In this document: piece after piece, positions 13,893 through 21,759 of the stretch
Numbering within the stretch: position 1 is the stretch's first letter
Layout of the letters: each line of letters begins with the position of its first letter
IMG/VR virus record: IMGVR_UViG_3300012204_000025
Location: 1-25,292 of that record
Strand: one strand, 5' to 3'
DNA: 25,292 bases
Source of the DNA: a virus
Program-made: the position numbers and the translations under genes
The notes under the pieces: model-generated
Told to the model about the DNA's origin: nothing
Seen by the model: only the letters and a program-made list of their open reading frames with translations
Database searches by the model: none

Positions 13893-14429
13893 TCAGCCTC
13901 TCGTGCCAAGCCGTTCGCGACGCTCGGCATTCAACTTTCGGTGCATTGCAGCTGCTTCTTGACGACTCATCTTCTTCTGAGGCGCGTTCTTTTGGTTGCA
14001 CACCTTGATAAGGGTGAGCAGACGGTTCAAATGCCAAGTCTGGCACTCAAACGGAATGCTCAACGAAATCATCCAGTAGTAGATGATCTCCGCCGTCACA
14101 ATTTCTTTACTCCGGCCTTTTCCCTCTTCTTTGAACCACGTCGCGGTCATTTTAGCGTTTACATACGCGTTTATCGCCTCAACGTTTTCATTCGTAAGTT
14201 TCTGGAAAATCTCCGGAGGAACATTGGCGCCCAACGCCATGGCTTGGACGTACCAAAGAGTTTCTTCCGAAGTTTTGTCGGAACTAAGGAAAGGCTTCTC
14301 GAAGAATGACTCCCATTTTGAAAGAGAGACCAGAGAATGCTCGAGCTCCAAGGTAAAAGTCTCAGAGACTATGAATTCGCTAGTCTCCTCGTTGAAAGAC
14401 TCAGCCAAAGGAACTAAAAGGGTGAGCAT
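13893..14429 (-). CDS. Tail assembly chaperone, 178 aa
   Basis: This binds the tape measure during tail assembly. The start is ATG at 14429 behind AAAGGAG. The segments [54 protein letters not shown] and the C-terminal [28 protein letters not shown] are characteristic of a tail-assembly chaperone family in Gram-positive phages. The full protein is encoded in one frame; I saw no slippery heptamer plus overlapping extension frame, so the common -1 frameshift product is not supported. It lies between the small virion protein and the tail-tube paralogues instead of directly before the tape measure. Confidence 0.85.
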   Translation of the reverse strand: MLTLLVPLAESFNEETSEFIVSETFTLELEHSLVSLSKWESFFEKPFLSSDKTSEETLWYVQAMALGANVPPEIFQKLTNENVEAINAYVNAKMTATWFKEEGKGRSKEIVTAEIIYYWMISLSIPFECQTWHLNRLLTLIKVCNQKNAPQKKMSRQEAAAMHRKLNAERRERLGTRG

Positions 14430-14461
14430 TCTCTGGTCTCCTTTCTAGAAGGGGCTTGTGA

Positions 14462-14749
14462 TTACTCCTCGAACCACTGGAGAGTCGGCGCGACGCTGTA
14501 GGTGAGCTCGAACGTGCTGCCGGCCCGAACCCGGATCCACTCGTTCGTGGTCACACCGCCGAGAACGACGCCGTCCACCTTCACGACGGTCACGGTACCT
14601 GCGGAGATCCGTCCCCACAGGTTCTTGCCGGTGTTGTTGGTGCCGGCGACGCCGGTGGCAGGGAGTGCCGGCCCGTTGCTCAGCGTCCCCTTCGTCTTCG
14701 CGGAGTTCGCCGCATTCTGGGTTGCCTTCAACTGGGCTACGTCGACCAT
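14462..14749 (-). CDS. Small beta-rich virion protein, 95 aa
   Basis: The start is ATG at 14749 (MVDVAQLKATQNAANSAKTKG) behind AAAGGAACAGAC; upstream in-frame codons overlap the tail gene and lack an SD. Residues 1-45 are Ala/Thr/Gly-rich and probably flexible. Residues 48-95 form a likely beta domain (GTVTVVKVDGVV, NEWIRVRAGSTFELTYSVAP, ending LQWFEE). The composition, high GC and position right after the major tail protein suggest an abundant virion component such as a decoration protein, but no family was firmly identified. It is not membrane-associated. Confidence 0.8.
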   Translation of the reverse strand: MVDVAQLKATQNAANSAKTKGTLSNGPALPATGVAGTNNTGKNLWGRISAGTVTVVKVDGVVLGGVTTNEWIRVRAGSTFELTYSVAPTLQWFEE

Positions 14750-14801
14750 GTCTGTTCCTTTCCGAAAGATCTTGCAGTTGGATGGTTGGATACCCGGAGG
14801 A

Positions 14802-15671
14802 TCAGGCGAAGACGATCGTCCAGTCGTCGTCCGAGGTCGCCGTGAACGAGTAGCCCGGCGCCGGACGCGCGGTGACCACGGTGTTCTGGGTGATGGGACC
14901 GAACGTGCCGGTGGGAATGAGCACGTTGTTGATGTAGTACTGGACACCAGTGACAGCCGGGATGGTGATGAGATCGGTCGCCGCGGAGTACGTCGGAGCC
15001 ACAGTCGTGACCTCGATGATGGCGCCGGCGAAGATGCCCAGAACCTCGGCCGGAAGGGGAAGACGAGCGTCTCCGCCGACCGTGCCGTACAGAAGGTCCT
15101 CGAGAGCGGCCAACGAACCTGCGCTGACCAGCGTCGAGTCGATGACGAGGGTGGCCGACGGCTTCAGGTTGGGAACGGGCACCGCCGTGGTGGTGAACTC
15201 CCAACTGAAGGTGATCGCCTCGGGCGAGTCGTTGACGGTCGCATAGGCCTTCTCCGACGGCGACGCCAGAGCGCCGTAGACCAGGTGCAGCTTGTAGCCG
15301 TGGTCCGTGCCGTCCGTGTCGTTGCCGAGCAGCGATCGGTAGCAGAGACCGAAGACCTTCCGAGTCTGCTGACCCACCGAGACGCCGGGATCCGGGGTCG
15401 CCGTACCGTCGCACTGAGCGAACTCGTCGGGGTAGGTGAAGGCCTCGATGGTGCCGCCGAACTCCTCGACGGAGATCAGGTTCAGGTACTTGATGTTGTC
15501 TGCGTACTGCGGCGTCGCCTCGGCACCCGAAGGAGACTCGGTGACGGACACCAGACCGTTCCACGCGACACCCAGGTCGTAGGCGCCAGCCGTGGGAATG
15601 TACAGAACACCGCGATCGGCACCGGTCTCGTAGAGACGCTCGCCAACCGCATCCCAAGTTAGTTGAGTCAT
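14802..15671 (-). CDS. Major tail protein with C-terminal Ig-like domain, 289 aa
   Basis: This is the tube subunit of the tail. The start is ATG at 15671 behind AGGAAGGAAATC. The tube domain covers about residues 1-220 (LTWDAVGERLYETGADRGVLY, WNGLVSVTESPSG, FGLCYRSLLG, YKLHLVYGALASPSE, LEDLLYGT). Residues 225-289 form a separate Ig-like beta domain (APTYSAATDLITIPAVTG ... APGYSFTATSDDDWTIVF) of the kind phages display on tail or capsid surfaces. A related domain ends the capsid protein. The gene has high GC and regular codon use, fitting strong expression. Two paralogues lie downstream. Confidence 0.9.
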   Translation of the reverse strand: MTQLTWDAVGERLYETGADRGVLYIPTAGAYDLGVAWNGLVSVTESPSGAEATPQYADNIKYLNLISVEEFGGTIEAFTYPDEFAQCDGTATPDPGVSVGQQTRKVFGLCYRSLLGNDTDGTDHGYKLHLVYGALASPSEKAYATVNDSPEAITFSWEFTTTAVPVPNLKPSATLVIDSTLVSAGSLAALEDLLYGTVGGDARLPLPAEVLGIFAGAIIEVTTVAPTYSAATDLITIPAVTGVQYYINNVLIPTGTFGPITQNTVVTARPAPGYSFTATSDDDWTIVFA

Positions 15672-15686
15672 GGGATGATTTCCTTC

Positions 15687-15992
15687 CTAAAAGTAGATGC
15701 TGAAGACGTCATGGTTGAGGTTGTCTGCCACGAAGAACCGAGAGAAGGTGCATTTAGGCAGTTTTGCGACTTGATCGGGAACTGGGCTATCCGGATCCCG
15801 ATCGATGATGGTCACCATGTATCGCTTGTCGCGACGATACGGGCTGTTGTCAGCGAACTGAGTATTCGCGAGATCGCGTTTGTAAACGATGCACGGATAC
15901 GCCATTTGCACACTCGCCGGAGGCTGGAAATATACATTTCCATTGCCTAGAATTCCCTCAAGGATGGTCTGGAGATCAAGGCGTTGGCCCAT
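15687..15992 (-). CDS. Tail terminator or head-tail joining protein, 101 aa
   Basis: The start is ATG at 15992 behind GGGAGGG, overlapping the previous gene by 17 nt. The protein has MGQRLDLQTILEGILGNGNVYFQPPASVQMAYPCIVYKRD, then YMVTIIDRDPDSPVPDQVAKLP. This resembles the tail-terminator/tail-completion family, which has a LxxiLe...VYFQPP...YPCIVY pattern, caps the tail tube and joins it to the head. The position directly before the major tail protein fits that role. No catalytic motif is expected. Confidence in the exact joining step is moderate. Confidence 0.75.
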   Translation of the reverse strand: MGQRLDLQTILEGILGNGNVYFQPPASVQMAYPCIVYKRDLANTQFADNSPYRRDKRYMVTIIDRDPDSPVPDQVAKLPKCTFSRFFVADNLNHDVFSIYF

Positions 15993-16299
15993 TATATATC
16001 CCTCCCAACCTCAAGAGCAGGCGAGGCCTCTGCACTTCGACTTCTGAAACAGTCCACAGAGACCCCGCCCACTGGATGTATCGAATGGCAAAGAAGTGTT
16101 CGTAGGCGTATTCATCCGCGACGACACTGATGGAGTTGCTGACGGTCAGGTCGTTGTTGACCTTGTCGTCGTTTTGAAGTCGGCGGGTGTTTCGTAGGAC
16201 ATCGCCGTAGTAGTTGTACTCCACGAGAATATCTTTCCATACACCCGGCGACATTTCCACCTGCTCGGCATATCCGATTGCGCCGTAGAACCTTGCCAT
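15976..16299 (-). CDS. Head closure or head-tail connector protein, 107 aa
   Basis: The start is probably ATG at 16299 (MARFYGAIGYAEQVEM) with AGGAGG 10 nt upstream; the TTG at 16308 is too close to the SD. The segments GVWKDILVEYNYYGDVLRNTRR, NNDLTVSNSISVVADEYAYEHFFAIRYI and GSLWTVSEVEVQRPRLLLRLGG fit the small beta-barrel head-closure proteins that follow capsid genes. It would close the portal channel after packaging and receive the tail. The assignment rests on these patterns and on its place between capsid and tail terminator genes. Confidence 0.75.
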   Translation of the reverse strand: MARFYGAIGYAEQVEMSPGVWKDILVEYNYYGDVLRNTRRLQNDDKVNNDLTVSNSISVVADEYAYEHFFAIRYIQWAGSLWTVSEVEVQRPRLLLRLGGIYNGPTP

Positions 16300-16331
16300 T
16301 GTGGTCAATCCTCCTCAGAGGAGCCGGAGGA

Positions 16332-18344
16332 TTACGGACGCGTGAAGCTCCACTGGTCGTCGGCGTTGGTCGCGAAGTAGTAGCCGGCGTTCGCAGTCGC
16401 GATGACGTTGAGCGTGGCGCCGACAGCCAGAGCGGCCTGCGCGCCCGCGGACAGCGTGGCGAGGGTGTCGGCGTTCTTGTAGGTGACGCCGGTCTGGGTC
16501 GGAATCGTGACGACACCGGTGGCCGCGACGAACGTCGGGTCGGTGATCGGGTCGACCAGAACGGAGGCGGCCGCAACCTTCTTGACGACCATCGCGGACT
16601 TGATCTTGGTGAGCGCGCCGGAGACCCGGGTCTCGATCAGGTACTTGTACTGGTTGTAGTCGATGTCGAAGTCGTCGAACAGGCTGACTTCGCCGCCCCG
16701 ATCGGCGCCGATGTTGTAGTCCTGGAGGTTGACGATGATGCCAACCAGATCGGTCTCGTTCTCCATGACCTCGACGGTGACGATGCTCGAGACGCGCATC
16801 TCGTCGGCCAGCTCACCGACGTTCCTCCACAGACGACGGTTGAGCGTGTCGCGAGTGAGAAGCATCTTAGTGAGGTACTTCTCGGTGGTGTAGAACGTCG
16901 GCGTACCGGTGCCCTTGTAGAACTCGCGGGCGCCGAGGACCGCGTCCACGACCTCGATCATCTGGGGGGATCCGGACGGAAGATTGTCGTCGATGTTGAC
17001 GTTGATCGTAGTGACGTACAGCTCGTGGTCGTGCAGGATCGAGCGGATGCCGGCACCGTCAGCCGCACCCACCGGGTCCTTGATCTTGTCCTCGGAACTC
17101 ACGTCCCGACCGTCGCCGATGAGGATCGCTCGCGCGAGCTCCTCCTCGAGCATGAGGCGCATCTCGCCCTTCATCCACGCCACGACGTCGAAGTCCGTGA
17201 TGTCGACGATGTCGTCCCGGTCCAGCTTCTGCTTCTTGTAGACCGTGGTCGGAGTCGTGGTCCGCTTCGAGACGGAGAACCACTCTTCCTTCTTCAGAGT
17301 GCCCTTGATGTAGCCCAGGGCTCGCGCCGACTCCATCGTGATGTCAGCGATGATGGACTTCACCCGCGAGAAGGGCGACTTCCGAGTGTTGCCGAGTACG
17401 CCGGCGACCCACTCGGTGCGACGCTTGTTCCACTCGGGAGTGCTGGTGAGGCTCCTGGCCTCCGGGAACAGGACATCGATGTCCTCGATCCCGTGCGCGA
17501 GCGCGTAGGAGTCGACGGCCTCCTTCAAGGAGCCACCCTTGATGGCATCCTGGATGATGCTCTGCATGTCGGCGTGGGTGAGCGTGGTACCTTCGCTCTC
17601 TCCCGACTGACCGCCGCCGTTCTGCTCGAAGACGTTTCGAGTCATTTCGGTGGATCCTTCCTGGTGATCGAGGTCGCCCTCGGTGTTGTCGGCGGAGTTG
17701 CCGGTGTTGTTGTCGTCCGAAGACTCTTCCGATTCCTCGGAGTGCTTGGCGGAAGCTTCCTCGAGCGCTGTGCCGACCATGTAGTTGAGAAGATCCTTCT
17801 GCTCCTGTGAAAGCGAGTCGTAGACCTCCTGGACAGTGGCGTGCTCGACCACATCCTTGGTCGCCTGGCCCGGGCCTTCCTCGTGCTCGAGCGGGAGACC
17901 GGTGTGGATGATCGCTTCATCCTCGAGGGTCTCGTAGTCGCCGTCGCTGTGCGCGATGGTGATGTTGTCGATGAAGGCGCCCGGATTCGCTCCCGCGAGA
18001 GCCAGACTGACCTCACGAATCATGCCGTGGAAGACCTGCTTGGAACGCTCCACGAGCTTGTTGGCGTAGATGGACAAGGCCTTGATGTCCTCGTGCTCGA
18101 CGAGAGCTTTGGCATTCTTGCCCTGTTCGGTACCGTTGAAGTACCCGTACCCGTAGACGCCATCGTCACGAGACTCGAGGATCGCGTGTCCGAGCACGTT
18201 CTTGGGATCCTTGTGCCCGTGCTGCCAGACCAGTGGAACCGTGACGCCGTCCATGTGCTTGAATGCTTCGGGCATGATGGTCCGGCCGTCGGTGCACTTG
18301 AGTCCAGCCTTCGTGACATAGCCACTGAAGTCAGCTACTGTCAT
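16332..18344 (-). CDS. Prohead protease-major capsid protein fusion, 670 aa
   Basis: The start is ATG at 18344 (MTVADFSGYVTKAG) behind AAGGAGACAGTC, overlapping the portal end by 14 nt. Residues 1-130 are a prohead protease domain: H42/H44 in WQHGHKDP, S91 in KALSIYA and the REVSLALAGANPGAF strand. Which of these are catalytic is inferred from the assemblin-fold family. Residues 135-235 are an acidic linker, perhaps a scaffold. About 236-600 form an HK97-fold major capsid protein (WNKRRTEWVAGVLGN, YKKQKLDRDDIVDITDF). Residues 601-670 are an Ig-like tail related to that of the major tail protein. A second start site for the capsid part may exist at 17645. No separate protease gene is seen in the window. 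Confidence 0.9.
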   Translation of the reverse strand: MTVADFSGYVTKAGLKCTDGRTIMPEAFKHMDGVTVPLVWQHGHKDPKNVLGHAILESRDDGVYGYGYFNGTEQGKNAKALVEHEDIKALSIYANKLVERSKQVFHGMIREVSLALAGANPGAFIDNITIAHSDGDYETLEDEAIIHTGLPLEHEEGPGQATKDVVEHATVQEVYDSLSQEQKDLLNYMVGTALEEASAKHSEESEESSDDNNTGNSADNTEGDLDHQEGSTEMTRNVFEQNGGGQSGESEGTTLTHADMQSIIQDAIKGGSLKEAVDSYALAHGIEDIDVLFPEARSLTSTPEWNKRRTEWVAGVLGNTRKSPFSRVKSIIADITMESARALGYIKGTLKKEEWFSVSKRTTTPTTVYKKQKLDRDDIVDITDFDVVAWMKGEMRLMLEEELARAILIGDGRDVSSEDKIKDPVGAADGAGIRSILHDHELYVTTINVNIDDNLPSGSPQMIEVVDAVLGAREFYKGTGTPTFYTTEKYLTKMLLTRDTLNRRLWRNVGELADEMRVSSIVTVEVMENETDLVGIIVNLQDYNIGADRGGEVSLFDDFDIDYNQYKYLIETRVSGALTKIKSAMVVKKVAAASVLVDPITDPTFVAATGVVTIPTQTGVTYKNADTLATLSAGAQAALAVGATLNVIATANAGYYFATNADDQWSFTRP
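17643..17661 (-). promoter_or_regulatory. Possible internal ribosome binding site for free capsid protein
   Basis: Inside the fusion gene, minus-strand GGAAGG (17656-17661) lies 10 nt before an in-frame ATG at 17645 (MTRNVFEQNGGGQSG, residue 234 of the fusion). This is at the junction of the acidic linker and the capsid domain. Initiation here would give a 437-residue capsid protein without protease. Confidence 0.5.
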
Positions 18345-19578
18345 TTTGACTGTCTCCTTCCTGAATGGTTGGTGATGCTGACCCCGACGGAGCCGGCAAA
18401 GGCATGTTGCTATTCCGAAGCTCATCAGCCTTTGGATCTTTCGAAGGCTTCATGCCTATGGCTTGTCTGACTTCGTTGGAACTCAAAACTTCATTCCTGG
18501 TGAACTTGTCGACAATCTCGGCAAGGTCGGCAACCGGAACAAGCTTGAATGGCTGCTGAATAAAGAGAACGGACTGCTTCTGAGATCGCGCCGTCTTGGT
18601 CAAGAAGGTGCGCCTCATGGCTTCAACCGTTGCCGCGAGAATTGGCTCGACCGTACGGTTGATGTAATTCAACATGGCCTTCTCGTCGGCCGTTCCATTC
18701 ATGATCTCCTTCGTCAGACCAAGTTGGCCATACAACATGGCCTCGAGATACTCGATCTGTACTAGGAGGTTGTTCTCTGCAGGACGATTCAGCTGGGTGA
18801 TCTTCTCGGTTCCATCGGTGTAGGCGATGCCGTACTGGCTGCCCTTCAGTTGGAATTCGATGTCCTTTCGACGCTGCTCGGCCTGCAGCCGCTTAGCTTC
18901 GGACTTGATCACATAGGGAAGCTGGATGATGAGATCGAGTTTGCCTGAAGCTGACTGCTCGTCGACTGCATCCAGAAGATTCAGTTTCCGGATCAATCGT
19001 TGAAGAGTCGAGTTAGGCTCATTCATCACCGCGTAAAGAGGATTTTCGACGATCGCGACGAACCTCTTCTCGAGAGTAAGATCCTCTCGATAGCCCTTCT
19101 TCTCGTTATAGACGCTTACGCGAACATGGCTTGGGAACCAGTTGACAACTTCTCCCACACGCATCGTCTGAACGTCGAAAGCTCCGGAAGTTTGAGGATT
19201 GATCGTCGTATCGACAGGAACAATCGCTGCAACACCCTTGTCGAGGAGCGTAAGCACGACATCCTGGCGGAATGCTCTCGCTGCCTGATCGATATTGGCC
19301 TCGACCGTCAGACAATTGTTAAGACCGCTAACAATGTCCTCGATATACCGACCTTCATCGTCCAACCGGACATGTCGCATGTCTACGGAAGCAACGTCGA
19401 CACTGATACGCGTGTATATCGAAGAGATGATTGAGCGCTCGCTCGAGAAGTTCAGCTTTACTCGATCCGGACGAGCGTAATAACTGGCGCTTCCATAATT
19501 GAACTGATCTCCCCGCACAGCATCCATGTTCTGGAAGGCATTCCATGCGTGCTTCAACCTGTCTGAGATTTTACCCAT
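18331..19578 (-). CDS. Portal protein, HK97-like, 415 aa
   Basis: The portal is the dodecameric ring through which DNA is packaged and ejected. The start is ATG at 19578 with AAGGAGGTGA upstream. Family features include the N-terminal region SERSIISSIYTRISVDVASVDM, KLNLLDAVDEQSASGKLDLII, an EYLEAMLYGQLGLTKEIMNGTADEKAMLNYI block typical of phage portal proteins, and the C-terminal LSSNEVRQAIGMKPSKDPKADELRN. The last about 25 residues are Pro/Ser-rich. It follows the terminase module and precedes the protease-capsid fusion in the usual order. Confidence 0.93.
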   Translation of the reverse strand: MGKISDRLKHAWNAFQNMDAVRGDQFNYGSASYYARPDRVKLNFSSERSIISSIYTRISVDVASVDMRHVRLDDEGRYIEDIVSGLNNCLTVEANIDQAARAFRQDVVLTLLDKGVAAIVPVDTTINPQTSGAFDVQTMRVGEVVNWFPSHVRVSVYNEKKGYREDLTLEKRFVAIVENPLYAVMNEPNSTLQRLIRKLNLLDAVDEQSASGKLDLIIQLPYVIKSEAKRLQAEQRRKDIEFQLKGSQYGIAYTDGTEKITQLNRPAENNLLVQIEYLEAMLYGQLGLTKEIMNGTADEKAMLNYINRTVEPILAATVEAMRRTFLTKTARSQKQSVLFIQQPFKLVPVADLAEIVDKFTRNEVLSSNEVRQAIGMKPSKDPKADELRNSNMPLPAPSGSASPTIQEGDSQNDSS

Positions 19579-19609
19579 GAGTCACCTCCTTCCTGATACT
19601 CGGCGAAGA

Positions 19610-19999
19610 TTATGGCTTGTCGTACTTCTTGAGATCCTGCTTTCGTTCGATGCGACGAGAAACGGCCGAGGTGGTAGCGATCGATGCGATACCTGCCGGC
19701 GCAAAGAGAATGAGCGAAACCGCCTTTTCTCCACGCGTCATCCGGGAAGCAACAGCTCGATCTGGATTCTTGAGAAAATCTGCCTGCATCTTGGCGAGCT
19801 CGGTTTTTCCCGTACCGGTTCGCTTGACGTCATCTCGCTTATCCAGGATCTCGTTTCTCTTGGTGCCCAAATTCCGGCGAGCTCGACGAATTTGGGTACC
19901 AGTTGCCTTGCTACGACTTTGACCCCACTTCATGCCCAGTACGCCGTAGTGAGCGAGCGTTTCTTCCAGACTGGGCTTCTCTTCACCCACTATAGTCAC
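19610..19999 (-). CDS. Small GMKWG-motif protein, 129 aa
   Basis: The start is GTG at 19999, overlapping the large terminase stop as GTGA. Near the N-terminus it carries LAHYGVLGMKWGQSRSK (residues 16-30), an example of the H(Y/F)GVxGMKWG motif found in phage proteins encoded near portal and capsid genes. The rest is highly basic and helical (TQIRRARRNLGTKRNEILDKRDDVK), with one hydrophobic stretch at about 92-112 (AVSLILFAPAGIASIATTSAV) that could span a membrane, and a basic end. The motif also occurs in the 2H protein on the other side of the terminase gene. Function is unknown; a virion or packaging-complex role is inferred. Confidence 0.8.
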   Translation of the reverse strand: MTIVGEEKPSLEETLAHYGVLGMKWGQSRSKATGTQIRRARRNLGTKRNEILDKRDDVKRTGTGKTELAKMQADFLKNPDRAVASRMTRGEKAVSLILFAPAGIASIATTSAVSRRIERKQDLKKYDKP

Positions 20000-21741
20000 T
20001 CGAAAGCCTCCTTGTTGGCTTTGTAGGCGACGTATGCGTCCATCATGGCCGATACGTTATCGATCTTCTCGTCTTGCCGCCTCTTAAGAAGCTTTCGATT
20101 ACCGTTCGTATCCTCTAGGGTAATTGCATTACCCATCGTAAAGGACATCAAGTCCTCATCAAATATGAGCAATCGCTCTTCAGCCAAGTTCTTGAGTTCA
20201 CCCAAAGGAACAGACTCTGTTCGAGCTCCCTGAATGACCTTCTCGATGCCAAACGATCCATTCTCGGCTTCCCACCGAGTAACAAACTCTTTGGCGTTGT
20301 ACGGATCGAATCCTAAAGACCGAACATCATACTCATTCGCCAGGATATGAGCATCGAGATCTTCATAGACTTCCATCATGTCGAGAACAGTGCCCTCAAG
20401 AACATGAAGACTGCCTTCCTCGATGAAAGTGTCGTATTTAGCTCGAAGAGCACCAGGCAGTTTCATCAAGGTTAACGATGTGATGTAACTACGGGTCTTG
20501 ATCCCAAATTTCTCGCCACGAAGGGGAAACATGAATGTGAACGCGCAGAAATCATCGCCTTGCGATAGGTCAGCGCCAAGAGAACATACCATGCCCCAAA
20601 ATTCTCGAGGACGATGGGCGATTGTTTCCTCGTAGGTGAAGAAGTAGGTGTACCCCTCCATCGGTATTCCGAATCGCTTGGCCAGAATATCGTTTCTGGC
20701 AGCTGGAGCCTTCTCAGCTCGTTCAACATCGAGTTGATACGTTTCGTATGTAACGGTTCTGCCAAGATTAGGGTTTGCTTTGGGCCACATGGCTGGATCA
20801 GCGACTTCCTCGATCTCATCAAGCTTGTAATGCCAGATGGAAACGTGAGGAGCTGAGTATTCACCCTTGAGAATGTCCGCGAGCTCCATCTTGATGGTGT
20901 CGCCGGATCCATTTCGAACCGTTCCTTCAGAGCTTATGGCGACAATCAAATAGTCGTCAAGCTTCGAAGCGCCCTGTTCGATAGCGCCGATAACATCTTC
21001 CCGAAGATCGCCCGAAAGCCACTCGTCAACCGTTGCGACTTTTGTCCTAAGCCCTTGAAGTTTGTTAATGGCCATGGGGCGAATTTCGAGCAATGAACCG
21101 GTAAGGAAGTTTTCGATGCCCTTCTTCGTGGAAACCAATTTCTGACGAAGAGCTCTGGAACCCGTGGTATTCTGCAATGAACCTTCCGTTAGGAACTTAA
21201 ACAGAGGCCCGCGTGCGCGCGTGATGGCCGTCCGGAACGGAGACATCACCTCGTCTGCCTGTTTCATCGTCGGCGCAGTTGTGATCTGATGTGTAGTCGA
21301 TGTGTCCACGTTGAGGAAATATGCTTGAATGCACTCGGCATACATCGACTTAGCCGCACCTCGAGCAACGATCAAATATTGCTTTGTCGTAAGGCGCTTC
21401 TTGATCGTCTTCTTTACGTAACGACCGCCATGATTGTCCTGTCTTGGCTCGTAAACACTTCGTTCGACGAAGTAATACCAACCAAATATCTGCTCAGCCC
21501 ACACCTTGAATGAGTCGAGCAGATGAAGATCGCTTCCATCGGTTAGCGTGAGCTCATTCTCGCAGTAAAGAATGAATCCTTCAACGGCTTTGTCGTCGTA
21601 GTAGACGTTTGGGTTAGCGATGAGCGCGTCGATACGATTCATCTCCATCGCGATCTCCCGATTCACAGGAATATCGCCGCGTACAACCGAATCGCGGAAC
21701 TGACCGTAATAGAACGGTACCGCTTTGTTCGACAATCCCAT
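19996..21741 (-). CDS. terL: Terminase large subunit, 581 aa
   Basis: This packages DNA by ATP hydrolysis and cuts it into genomes. The start is ATG at 21741 behind GGGAGGGT. The N-terminal ATPase has a Walker A-like ARGAAKS (residues 126-132; the usual GxxxxGK(S/T) is relaxed, as in HK97-type enzymes) and a Walker B TVDEW (D239, E240). The C-terminal RNase H-like nuclease has D391 in GADLSQGDD, D479 in LGFDPYN and D561/D568 in KIDNVSAMMDAY. Length and motif order fit the HK97-like terminase family. It lies between the two GMKWG-motif genes. Confidence 0.95.
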   Translation of the reverse strand: MGLSNKAVPFYYGQFRDSVVRGDIPVNREIAMEMNRIDALIANPNVYYDDKAVEGFILYCENELTLTDGSDLHLLDSFKVWAEQIFGWYYFVERSVYEPRQDNHGGRYVKKTIKKRLTTKQYLIVARGAAKSMYAECIQAYFLNVDTSTTHQITTAPTMKQADEVMSPFRTAITRARGPLFKFLTEGSLQNTTGSRALRQKLVSTKKGIENFLTGSLLEIRPMAINKLQGLRTKVATVDEWLSGDLREDVIGAIEQGASKLDDYLIVAISSEGTVRNGSGDTIKMELADILKGEYSAPHVSIWHYKLDEIEEVADPAMWPKANPNLGRTVTYETYQLDVERAEKAPAARNDILAKRFGIPMEGYTYFFTYEETIAHRPREFWGMVCSLGADLSQGDDFCAFTFMFPLRGEKFGIKTRSYITSLTLMKLPGALRAKYDTFIEEGSLHVLEGTVLDMMEVYEDLDAHILANEYDVRSLGFDPYNAKEFVTRWEAENGSFGIEKVIQGARTESVPLGELKNLAEERLLIFDEDLMSFTMGNAITLEDTNGNRKLLKRRQDEKIDNVSAMMDAYVAYKANKEAFE

Positions 21742-21759
21742 CGCTGACCCTCCCTTCGA

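Noticed and set aside
13893-14429. Programmed -1 frameshift in the tail assembly chaperone
   Set aside because: No slippery heptamer with a matching overlapping extension frame was seen near the 3' end; the next gene has its own start and SD and is a tail-tube paralogue.
14502-15662. 386-codon plus-strand open frame opposite the major tail protein
   Set aside because: Antisense shadow; compositional bias explains its length, and no ribosome site fits.
16278-17810. 510-codon plus-strand open frame opposite the capsid fusion
   Set aside because: It is a shadow of a GC-rich coding region. The product is low-complexity Arg/Val/Asp/Leu with no recognisable motif.
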